A stretch of 42,071 nt of DNA from an uncultured Prevotella sp. (GTDB lineage: Bacteria; Bacteroidota; Bacteroidia; Bacteroidales; Bacteroidaceae): contig CAMVAI010000022.1 in the NCBI GenBank assembly GCA_947165435.1, positions 1 through 42,071 of the forward strand, read 5' to 3'. Shown here one piece after another: positions 33,876 through 39,354 of this stretch. The notes beneath the pieces were generated by a model, which was not told the DNA's origin, ran no database searches, and saw only the letters and a list, made by a program, of their open reading frames with translations. The stretch's first letter is position 1; every line of letters begins with the position of its first letter. Position numbers and translations under genes: made by a program.

Positions 33876-33909
33876 GGAAAGAAATCCGTGTAATCCGTTT
33901 AATCCGTGG
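33876..33909 (+). repeat. Interspersed GGAAAGAAAT element
   Basis: GGAAAGAAATCCGTGTAATC continues as two further 10-nt TAATCCGT-type units. AT-rich relatives lie at 7925-7954 and 10651-10680, all on the plus strand and all ahead of or between genes. All three read KEIR(I/V)IR-like in one frame, but none has a gene around it. Confidence 0.55.
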
Positions 33910-33913
33910 TCAA

Positions 33914-33961
33914 AAGAAAAAGGTGAGAGGTGCCGCACCGCCCATTGCAGTGCAGCACCTC
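33914..33961 (-). terminator. Rho-independent terminator after smalltalk/HU operon
   Basis: On the minus strand GAGGTGC (33961-33955) pairs with GCACCTC (33933-33927); an inner GCACTG/CGGTGC pairing extends the stem. It is followed by TTTTTCTTTTG (33920-33911). It lies 29 nt after the smalltalk stop. Confidence 0.7.
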
Positions 33962-33989
33962 CTCGGGGATAATTCGTGTGCCAGCGCGT

Positions 33990-34106
33990 TCAGAGTCCGA
34001 TGGGTCCGTAGCCCATGCAACTCGTGGTGGTGATGGCCGTCAGGAAGGCCGTGAGTGCGGCTACTATCACCTTCACCGCAATCTCAATCCAGCTGTTTCT
34101 CTTCAT
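33990..34106 (-). CDS. Smalltalk-type micro-protein (38 aa)
   Basis: A 38-aa peptide starting MKRNSWIEIAVKVIVAALTA, with one hydrophobic helix (about 9-26) and a TTTSCMG stretch resembling a lipobox, then a short tail GYGPIGL. It fits the Bacteroidales 'smalltalk' family of tiny proteins that are usually encoded beside HU-like DNA-binding proteins; exactly such a gene lies 21 nt upstream. The function of the family is unknown; a membrane or lipoprotein location is inferred from the sequence. Confidence 0.8.
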   Translation of the reverse strand: MKRNSWIEIAVKVIVAALTAFLTAITTTSCMGYGPIGL

Positions 34107-34127
34107 GGCTGTTCATGTTTTTAGGGG

Positions 34128-34571
34128 TTAGGGCTGGGGGTCCTCCTCGTTGCGGGGCGACTTATAGTCGTTGTCCTCCTCCCAGTAGAGTGCCGTGCCT
34201 GCGGCACGTGTCACGCCGATGCTCTTCTGGACCACCTCGCCGGTGGGGCGCACCTGCCACTTCGACGAGATGTCGCTGCTGGCGGAGAACTTCTTCGGGT
34301 CATCCACTCCCTTCGACTTCATCGACACGCGGAAGATGCCCAGGTTGTCAATCTTCACCGCCTTGCCCTCGTAGGCCAGCTCGCGGACACAGCGTACCAG
34401 GTCGGTCAGCACACCGGTGATGGTGCCCTCGGTGAAGCTGGAGTTGTGACCCGCCATGTGCTGAATCAGCTCCTCCTTGCTCACCACGCCCTCGGCGGCC
34501 TTCTTAGCGTAATACTTGCCGTAGCCGGCCGACTTGCGATTGTTGTTCTTGTACAGACGATACTTTGCCAT
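34128..34571 (-). CDS. HU-family DNA-binding protein (HU-HIG type)
   Basis: A 147-aa protein of the Bacteroidota HU-like family. It starts MAKYRLYKNNNRKSAGYGKY and has the HU/IHF helix pair (SKEELIQHMAGHNSSF, GVLTDLVRCVRELAYEG) and the LGIFRVSMKSKG strand at the base of the DNA-binding arm. Family members differ from classic HU by a longer N-terminus and an acidic, variable C-terminus (EEDNDYKSPRNEEDPQP here). Chromosome-structuring is likely; the special role beside smalltalk is unknown. Its promoter is at 34680-34710. Confidence 0.88.
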   Translation of the reverse strand: MAKYRLYKNNNRKSAGYGKYYAKKAAEGVVSKEELIQHMAGHNSSFTEGTITGVLTDLVRCVRELAYEGKAVKIDNLGIFRVSMKSKGVDDPKKFSASSDISSKWQVRPTGEVVQKSIGVTRAAGTALYWEEDNDYKSPRNEEDPQP

Positions 34572-34679
34572 AATGCTTGTTCCTTTCTTTTTCTTTTAAT
34601 TGTTTAACATGGTTTGTTTCACTCTTTGCATCCTCGACGTGTGTTCTTCAGCGCTGTTGTTTTGTCTTGTTTGCGGTTG

Positions 34680-34710
34680 CAAAGGTACGGCGACTTTTCC
34701 ATTCCTGCAA
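34680..34710 (-). promoter_or_regulatory. Promoter of the HU-like/smalltalk operon
   Basis: TACCTTTG on the minus strand (complement of 34680-34687) and TTG at 34710-34708, 20 nt apart. The leader to the ATG at 34571 is about 100 nt. Confidence 0.6.
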
Positions 34711-34778
34711 GCAAACACGCAGGGCGGGCGTAATGCCTTTTCCGCAACACGCTGACAGCCAACGGCTTCAGTCGGCAG

Positions 34779-34880
34779 CTATTCACCATGCGCGGTTTTG
34801 CTGCCGAGTCCTGTCAAGTCAAACTTAAACACACCCTCCTCTGCTTGCATTTGCTCAAAGAAGGCCACCATGTAGATGGG
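34779..34880 (-). pseudogene. Possible gene fragment (33 codons)
   Basis: Reading the minus strand from 34880 gives PIYMVAFFEQMQAEEGVFKF and then DLTGLGSKTAHGE followed by TAG. The composition looks protein-like, unlike the surrounding noncoding DNA. An in-frame TAG lies seven codons upstream, so no complete gene exists. I cannot name the parent gene. It lies just ahead of the 35085-38836 cassette and may be debris of an earlier insertion. Confidence 0.3.
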
Positions 34881-34950
34881 ATAGTTCCAAAACTACATTT
34901 TTCCAAGATTTACATTATCATTTGATGAATAAAAAAATATATGACTTCGC

Positions 34951-34980
34951 TTGCCCATTACAGATTTTTTTGTATATTTG
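34951..34980 (+). promoter_or_regulatory. Promoter of the 64-aa membrane peptide gene
   Basis: TTG at 34951-34953 and TATATTTG at 34973-34980 are 19 nt apart and match the consensus. The ATG at 35007 follows after a short leader. Confidence 0.65.
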
Positions 34981-35006
34981 CAGCGCATATACATAACAAA
35001 GAACAG

Positions 35007-35201
35007 ATGGAGATTGTAATTGAGTTTCTGAAAGACCTGCTTGGCAGCAACGCCTTTATAGGCGGGGTTGTCTGTGTATTTATTGTGTTTGCCGCCTGGT
35101 GGGCTCGCGGCATCAAGGAGAAAATTACTTTTGCAGTATTGGGGAGTAATTCCTACCACCCATTTGGGTGGTTATTTGCCCTTTTTGTCGCAATTTGTTA
35201 A
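35007..35201 (+). CDS. Small membrane peptide (64 aa), tail possibly altered by recombination
   Basis: It begins MEIVIEFLKDLLGSNAFIGG and has a membrane-type segment GVVCVFIVFAAWWARGIKE. After KE the remaining 26 residues (KITFAVLGSNSYHPFGWLF...) run through a hairpin. The segment FIVFAAWWARGIKE also occurs in a 26-codon frame at 38768-38848, where the protein ends KESDF. The 36 nt coding for VFAAWWARGIKE are identical in the two places, so the original gene may have ended KESDF and been split or duplicated. The promoter at 34951-34980 supports expression. Function unknown. Confidence 0.6.
   Translation: MEIVIEFLKDLLGSNAFIGGVVCVFIVFAAWWARGIKEKITFAVLGSNSYHPFGWLFALFVAIC
35085..35120 (+). repeat. 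Left copy of 36-bp direct repeat
   Basis: This stretch begins GTGTTTGCCGCC and ends CATCAAGGAG and is identical to 38801-38836. Looser similarity (TATTTAT) continues for about 10 nt upstream. The two copies bracket 3.68 kb holding the OmpA-family, coiled-coil and lysozyme-fold genes. Confidence 0.92.
35155..35172 (+). terminator. Hairpin, possible terminator
   Basis: ACCACCC, loop ATTT, GGGTGGT form a 7-bp stem, followed by TATTTGCCCTTTTT. It lies inside the 3' part of the 64-aa frame and would stop transcription before the OmpA-family promoter. If it works, the last 10 codons of that frame would rarely be transcribed. Confidence 0.45.
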
Positions 35202-35210
35202 ACTTTGATA

Positions 35211-35241
35211 TTGGTAGGATGCCGCAAAATGTTTATCTTTG
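35211..35241 (+). promoter_or_regulatory. Promoter of the OmpA-family operon
   Basis: TTGG at 35211-35214 and TATCTTTG at 35234-35241 with 20 nt between; the ATG is at 35269. It lies inside the direct-repeat-bounded cassette, so the cassette carries its own promoter. Confidence 0.7.
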
Positions 35242-35268
35242 GCAAACATTATTATTAATATTACAACT

Positions 35269-36555
35269 ATGACCAAGAAAAGATTAATCATTGCTTTAGC
35301 ATTATTTGCTTTTATGGGTGCTGATGTCTGTGCTCAGGGATTTCTGAACAGACTGAAGGACAAAGCGTTACAAACCGTAGAGGAAAAAGTGGAGCAAAAA
35401 GTCGATCAGACCGTCAGTGAGGGAATGGATGAAGTGCTTGACGGAAAATCTTCTAAGAAAGGTAAGAAGTCGAAGGATGCCGAAGTTGGTGAGGCTGATC
35501 TCGATGCGGCCGGGGATGGTGATAATTCACCCGTAGCTCAGAACCAGAAGAGCGACTTCGTGCGTGGTAGCGTGATCCTCTTTGAAGACAATTTCGCCAA
35601 CGAGCAGATGGGTGAGTTTCCCTCAAAATGGGACATCAGCGATGGTAGTCTGGAGGTTGCGTCTGTCAACGGCAAGAAGTATGCTCACAGCAATGCTCCA
35701 AGTTCTACATTCTCTCCTCTGATGGAGAATATGAAGTCTTATCTGCCTGATGTCTTCACCCTCGAGTGGGATGAGTTCTTGTGCAAACCTGGTGATATAG
35801 ACCAGATGTCGTGTAATATCCTTTTCTATAATGATGACGACGAGCTTGGCAATATTTATAAAATGTTCCGCCCTGGTGCGCCAGATGTTTACGGAAACTA
35901 TTCATTCAAGAAGGGTGGCGGTTCTTCAGATCATGCAACTGGCGATTTGCGTTGGGATCTTTTGGAGAAATTTGTAAAGTTCGGACAGTGGAACCATTTC
36001 GCTATCTCGTTCAACAAGCGTGCTTTGAAATATTATATCAATGGAAATCGTGTCATCAATCTGCCTAATGTGGCTGCTCCCAGTCGTTTCGAATTCCTTG
36101 TACAAGATGGATACCCATATCGTGGCATAGGTCATGTGATTCTCGCCAAGGGTGCTGTAGATCTCTATCAGCGTCAGACCACCGACCTCTCTGCCGTCGA
36201 GAAAGCCATTCAGGAGACGGGTAAGTTTGTCACCAACAACATCCTGTTTGATACAGGTAAGGCTACCCTGAAACAGGAGTCGATGATTGAGATCATGAAG
36301 GTGGCTGACTATATGAAGAAGAACCCGACGGCTCGCTTCGAAGTTCAGGGCCATACCGATAATCAGGGCTCTGACAAGATCAACGATCCCTTGTCTCAAC
36401 AGCGTGCAGAAGCCATCGTCAAGGCCCTCGAAGGCTTAGGTGTTGATGGCTTCAACCTGAAGGCTGTAGGTAAGGGCGCTCACGAACCCGTTGCCGACAA
36501 CAAGACAGAGGCAGGTCGTGCCCAGAACCGTCGTGTAGAATTCATCAAGAGATAA
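35269..36555 (+). CDS. OmpA-family envelope protein with ConA-like central domain
   Basis: A 428-aa exported protein: signal peptide (MTKKRLIIALALFAFMGADVCAQ), an amphipathic charged part (FLNRLKDKALQTVEEKVEQK), an acidic linker, a beta-sandwich region of about 200 residues (ILFEDNFANEQMGEFPSKWD, GQWNHFAISFNKR, resembling LamG/concanavalin-type folds), and a C-terminal OmpA domain (about 322-428) with ILFDTGKATL, EVQGHTDNQGSDKIND, SQQRAEAI and AQNRRVEF. The OmpA domain should hold the protein to peptidoglycan. The start at MTKKR is preferred over an upstream ATG because it begins the signal peptide. Codon use is clearly less G/C-rich at third positions than in the dcw genes. Confidence 0.85.
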   Translation: MTKKRLIIALALFAFMGADVCAQGFLNRLKDKALQTVEEKVEQKVDQTVSEGMDEVLDGKSSKKGKKSKDAEVGEADLDAAGDGDNSPVAQNQKSDFVRGSVILFEDNFANEQMGEFPSKWDISDGSLEVASVNGKKYAHSNAPSSTFSPLMENMKSYLPDVFTLEWDEFLCKPGDIDQMSCNILFYNDDDELGNIYKMFRPGAPDVYGNYSFKKGGGSSDHATGDLRWDLLEKFVKFGQWNHFAISFNKRALKYYINGNRVINLPNVAAPSRFEFLVQDGYPYRGIGHVILAKGAVDLYQRQTTDLSAVEKAIQETGKFVTNNILFDTGKATLKQESMIEIMKVADYMKKNPTARFEVQGHTDNQGSDKINDPLSQQRAEAIVKALEGLGVDGFNLKAVGKGAHEPVADNKTEAGRAQNRRVEFIKR

Positions 36556-36559
36556 GCGT

Positions 36560-38035
36560 ATGAAAAAGATTCTGATGATGGTAGCAGCCATGATGCTGCT
36601 CAGTACGACAGAAACGAATGCCCAGGACATTTCTATCGCCCAGGGCAGTGATATTATTCCCAAGCGCAGGACTTCAACCGTTACCTGGGATGGCGTTCTG
36701 ACCCCCAGCACAGCCACTACGGCTGAGGCGCTGATGAATGAGTTGCCCCCATTACCTTCTGCCGAGAAGATGGCAAAAAGCACGATGGAGGAACGTGATG
36801 CCTACGCCCAGAAGATCGCTGCCGTCGTAGTACGTGCCGATCAGTTACAACGCGAACAGTCGGGTTGCTCTGATGCCGAGATGGAAACCTTGCGCCAGAA
36901 ATGGGAAGGTAAGATCCAGAATCAGTTTGGTCTGACCAAGGCAGAGTTGGCAATCCTCAACGATGAGAATGCCCCAGAATCGAAGAAGAAGCCCATCAAG
37001 GACAAGGTGATGGCGAAGGTTCTGGGAGGCGATGTCAACACGATGGATCTGGAGAAGTTCGAGAAGATGAGCGAGCAGGAGCAGGAGGCTTATATCAAAG
37101 CTCATCCTGAGTTCATCCAGCAGATGCAGAAGATGGCGATGAATGCCCGTAACTTCACCAAGCAGACGCAGGACATGACCAAGGCTTTCAGCGGTTATGA
37201 GGCTCAGGTGGGCCGACTGACCAACAACTATCAGCAACAGATGAAGGAGGAAGCCCTGCACGACTATAGTGCCATCGGCAAGAAGTATGAGGGCAAGTTG
37301 CAGAAGATCTACGGTCAGATCTGTATTGAGGAAGATCCCAATAAGATTGATGCCCTTTATGCGGATGCAGACCAGTTGCTCTATAACTACCGTTTGGAAG
37401 CAGCTAAGGAGTATCGGGCCTCCCTGCAGCGACAGATTGCGAGTGTGAAGCAATATGCGGAAGAGTTCAACAGACTGTCACAGCGTCTGGTTGATCTGGG
37501 CGAACTGCCTCAGTGTGCTGTTGGCCGTACAGACCTGAACGCTGTTATCATGACGGGTTGTTTGCTCGATGATGCTTATAAGGAGTTGCCGGATATCATA
37601 CCACTGAGAGGCTTCTGTCCGGAGACCATTTATGAGCTGCCCAGTGGCTGGCGCTTTGCAACATGGGAGTGCCGCAGTTTCCAGAACGTCAGCAAAGTCT
37701 CCTGCGAGTGGCCGTTCTTGGCTGTGCGTGAGAAAGGTGATGAAGTAGAATACGGCGTGTTGGAGTGTAACAACTTCCGCACCATCAGCGAGTCAGAGCT
37801 TGAGAACATCAATAAAAAGGTGGATCAGCGTCTGAAGCAGAATACCACTAAGCCACCCTATGGTGTCTATAAGAGCCGCAGTGGTAAGCGACAGGTGGAG
37901 TACAGTCAGACGGGTGAGCTCATCATCAACGGCATGACTTCCTGCACACCGATTGCATTTGAGAATAAGACTGACCGTTTAGAGTGGGTGATGATTGACG
38001 ACAACAAGATCGTGAAGTGCACCTATAAGCTTTGA
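36560..38035 (+). CDS. Secreted coiled-coil protein of unknown function
   Basis: A 491-aa protein with signal peptide MKKILMMVAAMMLLSTTETNA. Residues 60-320 are helical, rich in Glu, Lys, Gln and Met, and likely coiled-coil (EKMSEQEQEAYIKAHPEFIQ). The C-terminal 170 residues are more globular, with Cys-containing phrases (GCLLDDAYKELPDIIPLRGF, CEWPFLAVREKGDEVEYGVL). I do not recognise a family. It starts 4 nt after the OmpA-family stop and is followed after 1 nt by the lysozyme-fold gene, so the three are one transcript and probably one envelope system. Confidence 0.7.
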   Translation: MKKILMMVAAMMLLSTTETNAQDISIAQGSDIIPKRRTSTVTWDGVLTPSTATTAEALMNELPPLPSAEKMAKSTMEERDAYAQKIAAVVVRADQLQREQSGCSDAEMETLRQKWEGKIQNQFGLTKAELAILNDENAPESKKKPIKDKVMAKVLGGDVNTMDLEKFEKMSEQEQEAYIKAHPEFIQQMQKMAMNARNFTKQTQDMTKAFSGYEAQVGRLTNNYQQQMKEEALHDYSAIGKKYEGKLQKIYGQICIEEDPNKIDALYADADQLLYNYRLEAAKEYRASLQRQIASVKQYAEEFNRLSQRLVDLGELPQCAVGRTDLNAVIMTGCLLDDAYKELPDIIPLRGFCPETIYELPSGWRFATWECRSFQNVSKVSCEWPFLAVREKGDEVEYGVLECNNFRTISESELENINKKVDQRLKQNTTKPPYGVYKSRSGKRQVEYSQTGELIINGMTSCTPIAFENKTDRLEWVMIDDNKIVKCTYKL

Positions 38036-38036
38036 A

Positions 38037-38741
38037 ATGGCAAACGTGAGACAACGCTTAATGCTGTGCTTACTGCTCTTAACAGGCAGTGGCACAGCAT
38101 TTTCAGTTAACTACCCCAAGGTGTTTGGCGACGACTGGACATCAGCGGTGCAGTATGTCCATGAGCAGCATGCGGCATGGAAACCGCTTTTTGAGGCGTT
38201 TGGCGTGGATGCCCGTCTGGCTGAGGCGGTTGTCTTTCCAGAACTCATCCGTTATTCCAGATGGCAGGATGAGATAGAGACGGCTGCGGTCAACGGCCTC
38301 TATGTGCTGCAAGGCACATCAGGCGCCAACTTCTCCATTGGTCGCTTTCAGATGAAACCCTCATTCGCTGAGGAGGTGGAAGCGGCCTGGAACCAGTCGG
38401 CACTCGCCAAGGAATACGGGTTTGTGTTCAATCTTCAGGATGGGGTAGAGGCACGTCGCTCCCGCATCCGCCGACTTGGCACGATGGAGGGGCAATGCCG
38501 TTATCTGGCGATTTTCATACGTCTGCAGTTCCTGCGTCATCCACAGTTCCAGTCATTGCCATCACAAGAACAGGTGGCTCTTTTAGCCACCATCTACAAC
38601 CGCTCTTTTGCAACGACTTGGGAGCAAGCCTGTCAGTTGCGCCGTCAGAAAAGTTTCCATACTGATATGATCGTCACCCGTCACACCAAGAGGTATTGTT
38701 ATGCCGACATCGCCCAGACCTTCTATCGCTGTTTTTTTTAA
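38037..38741 (+). CDS. Lysozyme-fold / lytic transglycosylase-like protein
   Basis: A 234-aa exported protein; the N-terminus MANVRQRLMLCLLLLTGSGT is a signal sequence. The part RLAEAVVFPELIRYS resembles the catalytic Glu region of SLT-type lytic transglycosylases, and GANFSIGRFQMKPSFAEE resembles the following GxxQxxP segment. ATIYNRSF could be the third SLT motif. The domain may cleave peptidoglycan, or only bind it. The likeness is distant and judged by eye. The gene begins 1 nt after its neighbour's stop. Confidence 0.6.
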   Translation: MANVRQRLMLCLLLLTGSGTAFSVNYPKVFGDDWTSAVQYVHEQHAAWKPLFEAFGVDARLAEAVVFPELIRYSRWQDEIETAAVNGLYVLQGTSGANFSIGRFQMKPSFAEEVEAAWNQSALAKEYGFVFNLQDGVEARRSRIRRLGTMEGQCRYLAIFIRLQFLRHPQFQSLPSQEQVALLATIYNRSFATTWEQACQLRRQKSFHTDMIVTRHTKRYCYADIAQTFYRCFF

Positions 38742-38767
38742 AATTTTTCTGAAATTTCCAAAACTTA

Positions 38768-38848
38768 ATGACATTCGACATAGCTTGTAGTCTATTTATA
38801 GTGTTTGCCGCCTGGTGGGCTCGCGGCATCAAGGAGTCAGACTTCTAA
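38768..38848 (+). CDS. 26-codon frame sharing FIVFAAWWARGIKE with the 64-aa peptide
   Basis: ATG at 38768 opens MTFDIACSLFIVFAAWWARG, then IKESDF and TAA. Codons 12-23 are base-for-base identical to those at 35085-35120. It may be a real micro-protein, or the regenerated 3' end of the gene at 35007 after insertion of the cassette. A strong terminator follows 21 nt later, which would suit the original gene end. Confidence 0.4.
   Translation: MTFDIACSLFIVFAAWWARGIKESDF
38801..38836 (+). repeat. Right copy of 36-bp direct repeat
   Basis: Identical to 35085-35120. It is placed 60 nt after the lysozyme-fold gene, at the exact right boundary of the lower-G/C cassette. Confidence 0.92.
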
Positions 38849-38869
38849 CCTTAGGGCGACAGAAACAGC

Positions 38870-38910
38870 GGTGGCGACACATCCCTCACGGACGCGTCGC
38901 CACCTTTCTT
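38870..38910 (+). terminator. Rho-independent terminator
   Basis: GGTGGCGAC (38870-38878) pairs with GTCGCCACC (38896-38904), a 9-bp G/C-rich stem, followed by TTTCTT. It closes the plus-strand transcript of the cassette. Confidence 0.75.
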
Positions 38911-38922
38911 AAACTAACTAAC

Positions 38923-38970
38923 GCTGCCTCCGACCCTGCGGCCCTTTGCAGCCGCAACGGCTACGGCAGC
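38923..38970. other. Structured palindromic segment
   Basis: GCTGCC/GGCAGC form outer arms (38923-38928, 38965-38970) with an inner TGCGGC...GCCGCA hairpin. No gene overlaps it. It may be a second terminator or a repetitive palindrome. The rest of 38742-39098 contains no further gene that I can support. Confidence 0.35.
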
Positions 38971-39001
38971 TAAACAAATTATATTTTTTTTGAATTGAAA
39001 A

Positions 39002-39043
39002 GGCCGCACCACCCGTGTCCGTCGCGGAGAAGGCCGTGCAGCC
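39002..39043 (-). terminator. Terminator of the second MKKTY operon
   Basis: On the minus strand GGCTGCAC (39043-39036) pairs with GTGCGGCC (39009-39002), one G-T pair included, followed by TTTTCAATTC. It lies 55 nt after the stop of the 50-aa peptide. Confidence 0.5.
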
Positions 39044-39098
39044 CGCTTATGTCTGGCTGGCTGTAGCCCCTCGGTGATGAGGGACTATAGCGAGCGCA

Positions 39099-39251
39099 TT
39101 ACCATTCGAACTCTATCAGCTCGCGGGCACCGATCTCGTTGGAATTGGTGATCTCATAAGTGCTGTTCAAGTTTGCTGAAATGGTACTGAGTATCTGGTT
39201 CACTACCATCTTGTGCTCCTCCATGACGGGAGCGATATATGTTTTTTTCAT
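39099..39251 (-). CDS. 50-aa MKKTY-type small peptide, second copy
   Basis: It starts MKKTYIAPVMEEHKMVVNQI and ends ELIEFEW. The opening MKKTY(M/I)xP and its place behind a large secreted protein match the 62-aa peptide at 8158-8346; the C-terminal halves are unrelated (Asn/Ser/Thr-rich here, Pro/Leu-rich there). The frame is open upstream to 39353, but that part runs through a palindromic element, and the ATG at 39251 gives the shared N-terminus. No strong Shine-Dalgarno is seen. Function unknown. Confidence 0.65.
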   Translation of the reverse strand: MKKTYIAPVMEEHKMVVNQILSTISANLNSTYEITNSNEIGARELIEFEW

Positions 39252-39302
39252 CTTGTCTTGCGTTAAATATTTGAAAGGAATAAGATTCGTTTTTCTCTGT
39301 GC

Positions 39303-39351
39303 GCAGCCGTTCCCCTCCCCTCCGTGGGGAGGGGTTAGGGGTGGGGGCTGC
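39303..39351. repeat. Solitary palindromic GC-rich element between the two genes
   Basis: CAGCC/GGCTG outer arms enclose CCCCTCCCCTCCGTGGGGAG and a G-rich tail. It belongs to the same general type as the elements at 6121-6321 and 16279-16574, but alone and without an array. It lies right after the stop of the 855-aa gene, where it could lower read-through into the peptide gene. Confidence 0.75.
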
Positions 39352-39354
39352 ATT

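Noticed and set aside
35085..38836. A typical integrative element
   Set aside because: Direct repeats are present but no integrase, transposase or mobilisation gene is inside, so it is kept only as a possible integrated cassette.
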